NCBI RefSeq assembly: GCF_963678635.1
Contig: NC_087062.1
Location: 9,470,670 to 9,534,669, forward strand
DNA length: 64,000 nt
Direction: 5' to 3'
DNA from: Symsagittifera roscoffensis
Lineage: Eukaryota; Xenacoelomorpha; Acoela; Convolutidae
This document shows positions 1 through 10,136 of the stretch, one piece after another (the stretch's first letter is position 1; the number at the start of each line of letters is the position of its first letter). The notes beneath the pieces were generated by a model, which was given only the letters and a program-made list of their open reading frames with translations, did no database searches and was not told the origin of the DNA. The position numbers and the translations under genes were made by a program.

Positions 1-284
1 GAATTCACTCTCCGCTTACGCGTTAATAGCGCGAAAAATATCGCGCGTTAATTGTCCCAAATTGGCCAAAATGGCGGTCTTTAAACCCACGTAAGTTTAC
101 AAAAAATGATCACAGGTGAAATGTCTTTTCAACTTTGAGCTCAGGACAACATTACCTTTCGAATTATATAGGAAAATTCCGTCAAAGATGGCTAGTTAAA
201 AAGTCGAATATTGTCTGAAGAAAAAAAACCCACCCCGTGCACAATTATTCCGTTACTTTTGTATTGAAAGTCGGAACAATTACG
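1..284 (-). mobile_element. Helentron-like non-autonomous element, copy A, cut by window start
   Basis: Read on the minus strand, this matches the beginning of the copies at 25693-26240 and 54843-55341. It starts with TAATTGTTCCGAC at about 283, followed by a degraded 5' hairpin and the shared internal blocks (CGGAAT, GGGGTGGG, GGCTAGTTAAAAAGTCGA on the matching strand, TTAACGCGCGA). Its distal end lies outside the window. It lies upstream of the carboxypeptidase gene. Confidence 0.7.
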
Positions 285-878
285 TTTCTTTGCGTTTTAT
301 TACACCTAATTCATCAAAAATTGGCATTTAATTAACTTTTTTTTTCAATCACTTTATATTGCTATCTTATCAAAAATTAAACACAGTGTAGTTCCCGTAT
401 TGACAAAATTTGACCCCCTTGCCGTTTCCTACGCCGACTAGATTGATTAATTAGTATGAAAAGTGAATATCACGATAGTTTGAACCCAACGGTAGTTTTT
501 TTAAAGTCAACCATGCGATAGTGAATGCTCTGGCTAAAAAAACCGCTATTATCATGAAAACATTTTTGTGTGATATTTGGTTATTGTTTTCTCAATTTTT
601 GATATAATTTCATCGATTGTCTTGGACTTTTTATCTTTGTTCACAGCAAAAAAGTCTTTCTGAAAAATTGATCAAGTATATTAATTTTTCTACTAATTTA
701 TCCTGTGTATCCTAGATTTTAAAAACTATCTCAAAAAATTTAGCTTTTTTGGTACATATGCAGGTTGTTATTGATTCTAACTTGTCTGCGTACTTTTGAC
801 AGCTTTGAGTTTTGTTTTTTGAATAATGAAGAAAACACAATTACCACTGGAATGTTTCTTCTTGATATGATATTTCAG
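285..878. other. AT-rich noncoding, nothing recognised
   Basis: This stretch is AT-rich with homopolymer A and T runs. I see no long ORF, no tRNA-like box pair and no clear repeat structure. Confidence 0.5.
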
Positions 879-1500
879 TTATTGTTCCGACCGTTTTGAA
901 AAATGTGAAGGAACTCGGTGTTCGGGTTGTTTTAATTTTTTTCCACGCTAAATGAGGTATCACAAAAAAACCTCGGATTTAATTGAGTGGTATATCATAT
1001 TGAACCCCTTTAGTCGGAATTCGAACGACATTTTAAAATTTCTTAAAATTTTTCCCAGTGTCAAGAAAAACCCACAATTGAAATCTTTGATTTTATTCTA
1101 ATTTTGAGCTAATAAAGTGAGCGTCCAGGTTTGCAATAGCTTATTTATGCTTAACCTAAGCCATGAAAACGAGTAAAATTAAATTTTGTAATTTTTAGAG
1201 CCATTTTTGGAAGAAAAAAATCAATGTCCGTTAGAAAAAATTAATCCAGAAAAAATTTGAAATTTTTAAATTTATTTTACACTTTTTGTTTGTTTTTCTA
1301 GTCATTTTTCTAAGAAAAAATTGTTTTCCATTTGACCTATTTCACTATGACTGCCGAATATGCCCAAGTTTTCTTTTTTGTCTAGATCTAATTATCACAC
1401 CGTGCACAAAAAAAACGACACTAATTTGAAAACTTTTAAAATATTTTAAGACTGTTCGGAACATTCTGTACTACTTGCACAGTAGCCGGCTATCTTTGTT
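879..1500 (+). mobile_element. Helentron-like non-autonomous element, second subfamily
   Basis: It starts TTATTGTTCCGACC and ends with GTTCGGAACATTCTG, a short hairpin (CTACT-TGCAC-AGTAG) and CCGGCTATCTTTGTT. The terminal GTTCCGAC and GTCGGAAC-like motifs are inverted with respect to each other. The same start and end occur in the short copy at 3193-3388, and the start and internal blocks occur again from 5499. It has no coding capacity. The terminal layout resembles Helentron-associated elements, but class membership is inference. Confidence 0.55.
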
Positions 1501-2681
1501 TGACTTATATGTATGGTTAATATTTATAGAGCATTTGATACAATACAAGACCCTGCATATTCTACAAAATCTTGATGCGTTTATGCATGTGTAAGAGTCA
1601 GCACAGTCTTCACTTTTCACTCCCATATCTCTTCAGTGATGACATCTTAAAAAAAGAAAATAATTTAATGTACCAAAATTGAGAAAAAGCCCAAATTAAT
1701 TTTAAAAAGTTATTTATATTTGTTTATAAAATATATATTACAGGCAGTTTTTTTTGATAGTCCATCGAATTATGTTTTTTTTTTCAAAACGAGAATCTGG
1801 GACATGATTAAACTGAGAGCAAACATTCAATTGATCTTTTTTTTGTATTCATATTTTGTTTCATAAGAGTTTTATAGGTCAGTTGCTTGTTGATCAAATC
1901 AACTCTTGTGAATGAAGGCATTGCTCATATATCTGACAATCTTCATCTTTTTTGCAGTCACCTCTCTAATTTTTAGCACAATTACAAGTCACCTCTCTAA
2001 TTTTTAGCACAATTACAGAATTTTTTTTACCACAAAAAAACGATTACGATCTCCATCTATGTCATCAGTCCACCAGACATCTACTTTCTTGTAGAAATCA
2101 TTTTGCAAAATCTGGTTGTTGCTCATTTCATATTTTGATTTTTTTTTGTTTGGGGGAAATTTTACCGAAGAGCCTAAATTATGGGTAAATTGGTTTGAAT
2201 AAGCCCAATTTTTAAAAATGTTACCTCATTTGGCCCGTATTTCTCAAGACTGGTCTCATATAACCTTGATACAAATTGTAAAATATAAAATAGCTTCAAG
2301 GATTTGTAATAAAGAGGTAAAACAAAAAATTAAGATTTCAAAGTTGGGCTACATTGGGCTAATCTTTCGTGAAAATAATCGCAGTAAAACTTCACTTTAT
2401 TTGCCACCTTCACATGGAAAATACAGGCAAAATTTCGACCCCGAAATAGCCCCAGAATTGGTACCCTGTTTACTTTATACCCTCGAAAGATATAATTTAG
2501 TAGCAAACCGATTTTGTTTGCTTTTATTTCTTTGGGACCAAAATTTGCCTTGATATTCTTAGAATTCTTTGAATGGCCATGCAGCATCAAAATAACGAAT
2601 CCGAGTTGAATAATTGATATGCCACTTTGAGCGGATGTGTGTTTAGAATGACAAAAGTAATCTGAAACCATATCTTCATTA
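1501..2681. other. Upstream region of the carboxypeptidase gene, no gene seen
   Basis: AT-rich sequence between a repeat element and the first coding exon. The open frames at 2218-2553 (+) and 2330-2671 (-) overlap each other on opposite strands, lack recognisable domains and look like chance frames. One 31-bp direct duplication is listed separately. No convincing TATA box was identified. Confidence 0.5.
1956..2017 (+). repeat. 31-bp perfect tandem duplication
   Basis: The 31-bp unit beginning AGTCACCTCTC and ending CAATTACA occurs twice in immediate succession (1956-1986 and 1987-2017). It is preceded by a CTTTTTTGCAG tract that looks like a 3' splice site, so the duplication may be intronic or intergenic. 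Nothing else is known about it. Confidence 0.9.
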
Positions 2682-2736
2682 TTTCAGTCACTCGTTCATT
2701 TACAACTGAAGAAATCTTTATTTGACAACTTCAATA
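2682..2736 (+). promoter_or_regulatory. 5' leader of the gene with acceptor-like or initiator-like TTTCAG
   Basis: About 50 bases before the start codon, TTCATTATTTCAGTCACTCG contains both a 3' splice-site-like TTTCAG and an initiator-like TCAGTC. It could end a 5'UTR intron, receive a trans-spliced leader, or mark transcription initiation. The sequence alone does not decide between these. Confidence 0.3.
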
Positions 2737-2937
2737 ATGGCGATGAAATTACGAAGTTGTATTTTAGCCACGCTCTTCGTGTGTTGTTTCTTGTACATAA
2801 CTGGTTGTGGTGCGTTCAAGTATCGGCCTCATTTCATAAAGTACAGATCGAGGGGGGCAAATGGAGGGGGGCAGAGGGGTCTGCAGTTCACAGCACCGAA
2901 GACGGCAAACTACAAAACCTATTACTATGAGTCTAAG
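2737..2937 (+). CDS. Pro-X carboxypeptidase-like (peptidase S28), coding exon 1
   Basis: Start codon ATG at 2737, with a second in-frame ATG at 2743; the frame also extends upstream through a TTG, which is unlikely to be used in a eukaryote. The first 25 or so residues form a signal peptide: a basic start (MAMKLRS) followed by the hydrophobic core CILATLFVCCFLYI. It is followed by a Gly-rich propeptide-like stretch and the sequence KTYYYESK, which in this family leads into the conserved (V/I)DHF start of the mature catalytic region. The exon ends AAG before a GTACTA donor, phase 0, 67 codons. Lysosomal or secreted targeting is expected. Family assignment rests on the later exons. Confidence 0.85.
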
Positions 2938-3192
2938 GTACTATGCGAGGACTTCTTTGATTACAAAACAGGTATTTTTCAGGAGAATCGACAGAATAGA
3001 GAGAATAAAGAGAATGGACTTTTTCTCAGCTTTCCCCGTCTACTGGCAAAAAAACCTAGTGATATTTGATCATGTTTTTTTTTAATTCAAGCCCCATCTA
3101 ACTCATTGCTCAATAATTTACCCAAGAAAAATACCTTTTTCTCCGAAGGGAGCTTGATCGATATCTGATTTTTCCCAGACAACCGTTGCAAT

Positions 3193-3388
3193 GCTTATTG
3201 TTGTTCCGACCATGTATTTGGGTGTGGTACATGACTGACGCAAATGCCTAAGCTCTACATTTTCGCTCAGATTCCTTTACCACACCAAGCCGAAAAAACG
3301 AGTCAAATTGAAAAATATTTTTGTTGTAATTTTTTAAGACTGGTCGGAACATTCTGTGCTACTTGCAAAATAACCGGCTATCTTTGTT
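3193..3388 (+). mobile_element. Short Helentron-like element copy, second subfamily
   Basis: This is about 195 bp in intron 1. It begins GCTTATTGTTGTTCCGACC and ends GGTCGGAACATTCTG followed by CCGGCTATCTTTGTT, the same termini as the 879-1500 element but with most of the interior missing. The subterminal motifs are inverted copies of each other. Confidence 0.6.
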
Positions 3389-3486
3389 CTGTTCTGTTTT
3401 TAACTTCTTATCTAGAGCAAATGCTTGTTGCTTTGCTTTCTTTCGCTGTTTGTTGATCTGTTTTTATCTATCGTTATTTTTTTCAG

Positions 3487-3495
3487 ATTGACAAG
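3487..3495 (+). CDS. Pro-X carboxypeptidase-like, start of coding exon 2 (runs into gap)
   Basis: A strong acceptor (TTATTTTTTTCAG) ends at 3486. The next nine bases read Ile-Asp-Lys in phase 0, matching the conserved (V/I)D(H/K) step that should follow exon 1. The rest of the exon lies in the N run. About 45-50 residues of the family (the QRY region and the Gly-Asn-Glu-Gly segment) are missing between exons 1 and 3, roughly 141 nt, which would fit in the gap. Confidence 0.65.
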
Positions 3496-3695
3496 NNNNN
3501 NNNNNNNNNNNNNNNNNNNNNNNNNNNNNNNNNNNNNNNNNNNNNNNNNNNNNNNNNNNNNNNNNNNNNNNNNNNNNNNNNNNNNNNNNNNNNNNNNNNN
3601 NNNNNNNNNNNNNNNNNNNNNNNNNNNNNNNNNNNNNNNNNNNNNNNNNNNNNNNNNNNNNNNNNNNNNNNNNNNNNNNNNNNNNNNNNNNNNNN
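3496..3695. other. Assembly gap of 200 N
   Basis: A run of exactly 200 unknown bases. The round number suggests a placeholder length. Most of coding exon 2 is inferred to lie here, and open frames crossing the gap are meaningless. Confidence 0.95.
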
Positions 3696-3769
3696 TCGGC
3701 ATGTGAATCAAGGGTAGATTCATTCCTTGTTGATATGATTCGATGATAATTTTTTTTTCTGATCAGATG

Positions 3770-4076
3770 CATATGAGGGAGAATGGAATGGAGATGTGTG
3801 ATTGTTTTAACTACCCCCCCCCCCCCCCCCCCCCCCGGTACCAAATAAAGAATCTCCCCCTTTTTTGCAAAAGATCGGGAAAAGTTAAAGAGATCCAAGA
3901 TCCGAGTTGAGTGAGTGATGCGGGATCTCCTTAACTATTCCCCCTTTTGCAAAAGAGCGGGGGATTCGTTGGTAGGTACAAAATTTACATCTGTTTATCC
4001 ATAAAATCATTTCTCTAAAAGGGTGCCATTTACCAGGTACCTAGGGGGTGGAATAGTTAAAGAGATCCGAGATGTG
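3770..4076. repeat. Poly-C tract and inverted GGGATCTC/GAGATCC motifs
   Basis: A run of 23 C residues (3814-3836) is followed by several copies of a motif in both orientations: GTTAAAGAGATCC at about 3886 and 4055, and GGATCTCCTTAACTA at about 3923. Blocks of CCCCCTTTTGCAAAAGA also repeat. The layout suggests a degenerate palindromic repeat just upstream of exon 3. The homopolymer may be a source of assembly trouble near the gap. Confidence 0.6.
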
Positions 4077-4081
4077 TTTAG

Positions 4082-4193
4082 GGTGTTATGTTTGAATTGG
4101 GCAAAGAGGTGGGTGCTCTGATTGTGTTTGCCGAGCACAGGTACTATGGGGAGAGCAAGGTTAACGACAACAAAAACTTCACTTATCTCTCGG
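4082..4193 (+). CDS. Pro-X carboxypeptidase-like, coding exon 3
   Basis: The acceptor GTTTAG ends at 4081 and the donor GTCAGT begins at 4194; phase 0 in, phase 1 out. It encodes the conserved block ending VFAEHRYYGES, a signature of S28 peptidases at the first half of the alpha/beta hydrolase fold, and a sequon in KNFTYLS. Residue-for-residue alignment with this part of known Pro-X carboxypeptidases has no gap. Confidence 0.93.
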
Positions 4194-4808
4194 GTCAGTA
4201 TGTACTCTTTAGTTCATCAAAGACAATTTTTGGGTGAACCGAAGCACCATTACACTTAAAAACAACCTGTTTTTGGAAGACTAAACCAACTCTAAATTTT
4301 TCTTGCAATTGCTATGGCCATTTCTACTCAATTTGCGCTATAGAACTGAAATTTTGCACATGACGAAGCTTGCATTTTTGATGAGCACTGGTATGCAGTG
4401 AAATATCAGCTTGAAGTGTTTTTTTTCTCATGAGCAAAAAATCCATTTTTGTTTCATAGTTTCATTATGAGGCTAAACTGTGCACTGCCCGCACTGACGA
4501 TCTTGCAATTAAAGCCGACGGAAACTTCAATGCAGATAAATTAAAAGAAGTCGATTTACGATAGCCCATTCAGATACGTAAATTGATTTACAATAGATTG
4601 ATTTGACTTTTACGGTTAAAAAATTGATTTTATTGCCAAAAAATGAAAACAAAAAATCGATTTAAACCGATTAAAATCAATTTTGTTGTTACTAAAATTT
4701 GAATGAAATTGAAACTAAATTAAGTTGAAAAAACTGGATTTATTTCGATTTCGAAAAGATTGAAATAGATTTTTAAACTATATTTTCGTATCAAACTAAA
4801 ATGATTTT
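4194..4808. other. Intron 3, proximal part, no gene
   Basis: Intronic. From about 4540 onward the motif ATCGATT/AATCGAT recurs many times in both orientations, leading into the foldback element at 4809. Nothing else recognised. Confidence 0.5.
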
Positions 4809-4970
4809 AAATCGATTCAGATAGATTTTCTAGGTTTTTGCTACGTTATCTGTATAAAATCGATTGCAATCCATTTTTGTCAGTAGGGATGGATTGTAAT
4901 CGATTTTATACAGACAGCTTAGAAATGACTTAAAAAATCGATCTGAAAATCGATTTTTGTCAGTAATCAC
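4809..4970. repeat. Foldback (inverted-repeat) element
   Basis: The inner arms at 4850-4874 and 4889-4913 are 25-bp inverted copies with one mismatch around a 14-base loop (4875-4888). The symmetry continues outward in weaker form to about 4809 and 4970 (TCAGATAGATTTT against its counterpart). Such a structure is typical of foldback or MITE insertions. It lies in intron 3. Confidence 0.85.
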
Positions 4971-5498
4971 AATTTAGAGTTTGTAAGGAATCCAGAGAAA
5001 AATCTTTAAGCATTTGTCGGACGGTTCAAACAAAACGAAAAAACTAGGAAGATCAAAGAGAACGTCCTTGTTGCGGAACCCACTTACAGTTCACAAAATA
5101 CACAGCTTGGACTCGTTATGTGTTTTGTTCTACTAAGTATCACGCCACAAGAAAAAAAACATAATTAACTGATATAGACAATATAGACCCGATTTTTACT
5201 TTTTGGTCGCGCTATGCCGCGACAAATTTCCTCGTTCGCTCAAACTCGCGAATTAGCAATTTTGATTTGAGAAGGTCGGAACTTACCAAATTTGAGTAGC
5301 GGTTATCGCAATTTTACGTTGAAGTCGAGTACCTCAGCCGGAGCACTGAAGTATAAAAAAAACTAAAATCAATTTGAGTTATAGGGACTAAAACTATATA
5401 CGCCCTTCTTCTGAATCTATACTATTGCGAAACCCGGACCAAATACAAAAAATGTTGTGTGTAATTTCAACTCAGCAGGAAAAGATTAGAAAGCTTGT

Positions 5499-5870
5499 CT
5501 TATTGTTCCGATCATTTAAAAAATGTGGATGAACTTTGTAATTGCGTGTGTTTTATTCTTTTTCATTTTGTTTTCTGCGCCAAATCAGGTACCACAAATA
5601 ATCATTCAAATTTCTCGAGTTAAAAATCATGGTAAAGCCCTTTCAGTCATAAGTACAGTAAAAAGACCTTAAGATAAAGACAAAGCCCTTTCAAAGTTCA
5701 CTAAAAATCCGATTTTTTTGTTGTTTGGAAAAACCGGTTGAATCTTTTTTTTGGGTCTAACTTCGAGGTATTAACGTGAGAATGCAGGCTTACAACAGCT
5801 GATGTAAGTTCATTTTAAGCTTACAATGTTTAATTTTTAACTTTATTAATTTAAAGTAACAAAAACTTCA
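5499..5870 (+). mobile_element. Helentron-like element, second subfamily, 3' end not found
   Basis: It starts CTTATTGTTCCGATCATTT and shares internal blocks with 879-1500, such as AATGTGGA, a GAGGTATTAACGTGAG-like block and GCAGGCTTACAACAGCT. I could not find the terminal GTCGGAAC and hairpin, so the 3' boundary is approximate or deleted. Confidence 0.45.
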
Positions 5871-7521
5871 ATTGTTCAGCAAAAAAAAAGATAAAAAACT
5901 TCTGAAAATCCTTCAAATTTTATTTTAAGTTTTTTGTTTTTCTTTGAAATTTCGTTGATCAAAAAGTGACGTTGAGTTATGCGAGCGAGTGTTTTTGTAA
6001 AGTTATGAAAACTATTTAAATAGCCTTTTTGAAAATCCAAAAAGCTTTTTTCAAAACACTGTTGTATATCTGGTTTCACCAGCACCAAAATTTCTCGGAT
6101 AAAAGTTAAGTTTATCGAGGGTACCTTGCCGAAAAGTTGCAATTATTACAAATATCGATTAATCTTTTCAGGAAATCGGTTCTTTTGTAAAAGCGAAAAA
6201 ATGGATCATACATTCTCAACATAATCTATGTTTTTGTCATTAAGTTCCAAAAAAAATCTTTTTGTTTCGCTAAGTAATCGCAGCAAAATTAATTTTTGTC
6301 TTCAGAATCCGCAGAAAAAACTATTCGAAAACATGACTCACTGTATGTATGAACTATGTTTTAAATTTTGATTTTAAAAACGAAAGGAACCAACATGGAT
6401 CCTTGAGACCATGAATTCACTAAAAAACTTTAAATAAGTCTCAATTTTTGCATTTTTTTAAGACATTGGAAGAATTTTAGATCCAAAACAATTCAAGGCA
6501 ATAAGCTGAGTCAGAAACAAATAAATTAATCTGAAACCAAAAGCAACAAAAAGCAGCATTGCCATCATGAACTATTTAAAAACCATCAGTGAAAATTTTA
6601 ACTTTTGCAAGAATTAAAAAAAAATTCTGATGTTTTTCAGTTTAAAAACAATCCAAAAGTTTTTGAGGCATAAACAAGCTTTTACTTCTACAAAAAAAAG
6701 AGCAAAACAGACAGCGTTGCAATTGAGATCATGAAAAAACTCAGAATGGTTAGTAGAAATTTCAATTTTGGCAAGACTTTTTTTCAAAAGCCTCGAGTTT
6801 TGAGTTTTGAAATATTATAAAAGAACATATTGGGGCATAAACAAACAATCAAATGTTGCAGCAAGAACAACTTATGAAGAGCATTGCGACCATAATTTTA
6901 CTAATAAAAAAGTGTCAGTAAAAAGCTCGTGTTTTTTAGACTTTTTAAATAATTATGATGATTTTAAGCTCAAAACTAATCTTAGGCAAAAGTTTTAGAC
7001 ATTAACAAGCAATTTGATTTACAAACAAAAACTACATAATAGGAATATTTGCACCTTGAAAAAACTAGAATTTGTCTGTACAGAAATCAGTTATTGCTAG
7101 AAACTTTTAGAAACCCGAGATGGCTTTTCTTTATTTTTGCGCTATAGATCGAAAATAGAAAAGTAGATGATTTGAAAACAGTTTGAAAACAGGAAACGTT
7201 GAGACCAGTTTTTCTCGATTTTTTTAAGGAATCCGTATCACAATCAATAGAGCTCTAATATGATACCACATTTGACCCTCGATTTCCGACATATAGATAT
7301 TCCACAAAAAGGATTAAAATAATTTAAAGAAGAGTTTGCTTTGAAAGCCGCATTTACCTAATCGAACATTTGCAGCATCTATTTTTCCATATTTTCATTT
7401 GGATTGTCTGAAACACTTGATCAGACTTCAGGGGTTGTTGCGATTTTGTACGCGTTGCCGTGATGTGAACATTTTAAGTTGTGATGCGTGAATAGTAACT
7501 TATTATCGACTGCTGATTCAG
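5871..7521. other. Intron 3, distal part, no gene
   Basis: AT-rich intronic DNA. The open frames here (for example 5876-6142 minus and 6807-6998 plus) are Lys/Asn/Phe-rich, as expected from base composition, and match no domain I recognise. Confidence 0.5.
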
Positions 7522-7681
7522 CCGAGCTGGCCCTGGCGGATTATGCGGAGTTTTTGCAGTGGCTGAAGACGGATCAGGGCTACCCTGACTGTAAAAACAG
7601 TCCAGTGGTGGTGTTCGGGGGATCCTACGGGGGCATGCTGGCCAGCTGGATGCGGATCAAATACCCTTTTCTTGTCATCGG
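7522..7681 (+). CDS. Pro-X carboxypeptidase-like, coding exon 4 (catalytic Ser)
   Basis: The acceptor GATTCAG ends at 7521 and the donor GTACGT starts at 7682; phase 1 in, phase 2 out. It encodes [12 protein letters not shown] and then the nucleophile elbow [11 protein letters not shown], where Ser in G-x-S-Y-G-G is the catalytic nucleophile of the S28 family. It ends in the conserved MRIKYP segment. Exonic DNA is clearly GC-richer than the surrounding introns. Confidence 0.96.
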
Positions 7682-7767
7682 GTACGTCAGACCAGCTTAT
7701 GTCTCTTTCGTCCCCCTTCCCCAACCCTCCCCTCCCCAAACATACAAAATGGCTCTTTCCCGCGTCC

Positions 7768-7888
7768 AGGTGCTCACCACTTTATCTTTCGACCGTGCTC
7801 GGCCGAAAAAAATATGCCGACCGTACTCGACCGACTTCGCGTATGACCTGTGATCGACTTTGAAAGTCGAATCATAGAGTGAGCACCT
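7768..7888. mobile_element. Small MITE-like element with AGGTGCTCAC inverted ends
   Basis: The termini AGGTGCTCAC (7768) and GTGAGCACCT (ending 7888) are perfect 10-bp inverted repeats, with weaker symmetry inward (CTTTCGAC against GTCGAATC). The interior is rich in GACCG/CTCG motifs. Related, more decayed sequence ends intron 7 near 52150. No target duplication was recognised. Confidence 0.6.
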
Positions 7889-8506
7889 CGACCCGGGTTT
7901 TCCCACTACTTCATATATACAGCTAATGTACATTGTAACTAGTGATTTTACAAATTTATGCTAAGCGCATAAAATGTTTAAAGCAGAGTACTCTCATATG
8001 ATATTTTTCGCATGATAAACAAAAATAGTAAGAAATCGCAATTAGGGCTGAAATCAGCAGTTTTACAGGGCTTGCATGGAGATGGGTTCACTTCCCTACC
8101 CAAAAAAGAATTTAGTTTCAGTTTCCCATCCCCTCAAAAAAGTTAAAATCTGAACATGTTTTAAAATTGTTCTTAGAAAATTTTTCATAAAGGCAATTTT
8201 CAGTTCAAATAGAGTTTCGCAAATTGAATTTCCAAAAAAGTTTAAATGGAGGTCTGGAAAAGGGCCAACTTTCGTTCAAAAGAAGCAAAAAATTTGGTTT
8301 TGTTCCAACTCTTAAGCGAAAAACTGTTTGGTTCGATTTAATTTATGAGCTGAAAAAATGGTATTATTTCGAGTTAATGCGATCCAAATAGAAGTTTTTT
8401 GCTAAAAAGATAACAAGAGCAAAATTAGTTTTCTTGCCTAAAGATATAGCGGATTCAAAATAAAAGCTTGTTTTTTCGTTATAAACAACTGATGATTATC
8501 TTTCAG
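7889..8506. other. Intron 4, remainder, no gene
   Basis: AT-rich intronic sequence ending in TTATCTTTCAG. Nothing recognised. Confidence 0.5.
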
Positions 8507-8664
8507 GGCTTGGGCTGCGTCTGCGCCTGTGGCCTGGTTCGAGAACCTCACAGACTGCAACGCCTACAACTCCAAAGTGTTCAGGGACTTCGCGGCTCAT
8601 GGCGAGAACTGTCCCGTCAACATCCTCCGCTCGTGGGATCTCCTCAACCAGTCAGCACAGACTG
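8507..8664 (+). CDS. Pro-X carboxypeptidase-like, coding exon 5
   Basis: The acceptor TTATCTTTCAG ends at 8506; phase 2 in. It encodes AWAASAPVAWFENLTDC, matching the conserved ASAP block after the nucleophile, with an NLT sequon. It continues through CPVNILRSWDLLNQ. The donor is taken at CTG|GTTGGC (8665), because this joins in phase 1 to exon 6 and gives an alignment to Pro-X carboxypeptidases with no gap up to the next Leu-Cys. A closer GT at 8651 would break the frame. Confidence 0.92.
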
Positions 8665-9294
8665 GTTGGCACAACTTACTCTTTCCATTGCAACCAAATT
8701 GATTTTCCGACCTCTCCGAAACCGTTACAAAGACCCTATTTTTATCAAATTTTCCGCACAGCGAACAAAATTTAGAAAAACACGCCAATTGACGCTTTTA
8801 GGTTTTTTGGATTGTTTTGACCAAAAACAAAAAAATAGCGTTTTTTGACGCCCCCCGGTCCAAAAAAATGGTAAAAAACTGGCATCTTCAGAAAATATTA
8901 GGGTTGTTCAACCAAAATGGATGCCTTGAAAAGTACGAAAGGGGGATACTTTGAGTGGCCAGATGGGAGAACTCCTGAAAGGAAAAATCGAAATTGAACC
9001 GCCAAGCACCAACCCTTCCCTTAAGCACCCCCCTTGCTTTCAATTCCATACCTGTTTGAAATATGCAATTAATTCGTATGCCATATTAATGAAAACTTGA
9101 CCATGTGACAAAGTTTTTTCCCTAAAATTACAAAATAAAACGGTACAAAGTTAAAAATTTGGTCGTTTTAAAGAGTGCGGGCTTCCAACCACCAGTTCTT
9201 TCGAGTGAAAAACCGCGATATGTAAATTACTGTGCGCCACTACCTATGACTCTAAATCGTTTTCATATTTCTTTTAACTTTGTGTTGTGTATAG
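8665..9294. other. Intron 5, no gene
   Basis: Intronic, with a short C-rich patch near 9000-9040. The open frame at 9159-9476 is only an upstream extension of exon 6 in its reading frame. Confidence 0.55.
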
Positions 9295-9467
9295 ACGAAG
9301 GTAGGAAGAAACTGCAGGAGTACTTTGACCTCTGTGACCCCTTGACAACTCCTGAGTCAGTCTACTCTCTGGCATATGAACTGGCAGATGCGTGGGGCAG
9401 TGTGGCCATGGTCAACTACCCCTACCCCACCGAGTTCCTACAACCCCTTCCCGCATGGCCAGTCAGC
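9295..9467 (+). CDS. Pro-X carboxypeptidase-like, coding exon 6 (founder of the satellite)
   Basis: The acceptor GTGTATAG ends at 9294 and the donor GTAAGC starts at 9468; phase 1 in, phase 0 out. It encodes the EGRKKLQEYFDLC segment, then SVAMVNYPYPTEFLQPLPAWPVS, listed here as two conserved pieces: SVAMVNYPYP and TEFLQPLPAWPVS. The second piece is strongly conserved in the family (FLQPLPAWP), so the coding sequence is ancestral. Its last 43 or so bases plus the splice donor are repeated about 114 times downstream as a satellite. If translation read past the donor it would meet TAA at 9474 almost at once. Confidence 0.95.
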
Positions 9468-9864
9468 GTAAGCTAACATTTCAACCTAGAAATGACTCTA
9501 GTTCTACTCCACCGGATTCCTCCAACCCCTTCCAGTATGCCCAGTCAGCTTAAGATCTCGTTTCAACATAGACATGATTCAGATTCCGCACCACTGGATT
9601 CTTCCAAACCCTTCTGGCGTAGCAAAAGTCAGCATATGGTAACATTTCAACCTAGACATGATTCCGGTTCTATGCCACAGAGTTCCTCCAACCTCTTTCC
9701 GCATGGCCAGTCAGCGTGAGATCGCATTTCAACCAAGACATGATTCGATTCCAGTTCTACCTCATCGAGTTCCTCCAACCCCTTCCCGCATGACCGGTCA
9801 GCGTAAGATTGCTTTTCAACCTTGACATGATTCCATTTCTACCCCAGCGAGTTCCTTCTCCCAC
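9425..9864 (+). repeat. Exon-derived satellite, first block (about 5 units of 82 bp)
   Basis: Successive units start at the CCACCGAG-type motif near 9427, 9509 and 9591, giving a period of 82 bp. Unit 1 overlaps the end of exon 6 and its splice donor; the following units repeat the same layout with substitutions (for example PTEFLQPLP-type codons, then CAGTCAGC, then TTAAG, ATATG or GTGAG). The block is interrupted at 9864 by an LTR retrotransposon, after which the array resumes in phase at 16696. Confidence 0.95.
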
Positions 9865-10136
9865 TGTCATCCGGCATGGATAGATAAAACTCCATACAAA
9901 ACTTATTATGAATTTATATACCCTTTATGTTTTGATATTATATAACATTAATGTGTACTGGTCGATTGACCTTGATACAAGGACGAGAACGGTGTCTGAA
10001 GGTAACTACGGTTCAGAGAATAATTAACTCTTACCAAAGCAAGTTGTTTTAACTTATCTCTCTCAAGCGTGATATTATCTATCCATACGGATTCAATAAC
10101 CAACTGTTCATACCTCGAGGAGTTGACGGTATGACA
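9865..10136 (+). repeat. 5' LTR of the Ty3/gypsy element
   Basis: 272 bp, TGTCAT to ATGACA. By eye it differs from the 3' LTR (16424-16695) at about 13 positions with no length change, close to 5 percent, so the insertion is not recent. Confidence 0.95.

Noticed and set aside
2218-2671. Overlapping ORFs on both strands upstream of the gene
   Set aside because: No domain, opposite strands over the same bases, composition as expected by chance.
3412-3898. Open frames crossing the N run
   Set aside because: They are produced by translating unknown bases.
9295-9467. Satellite as the source of the exon
   Set aside because: The exon 6 C-terminal peptide is conserved across the enzyme family, so the exon is ancestral.
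9492-9719. Open frames within the satellite (also 16690-17058, 18062-18295, 21633-21944, 23826-24092, 24372-24665)
   Set aside because: They follow the 82-bp period, shift frame from unit to unit and recur with the same sequence; they are by-products of the repeat and not genes.
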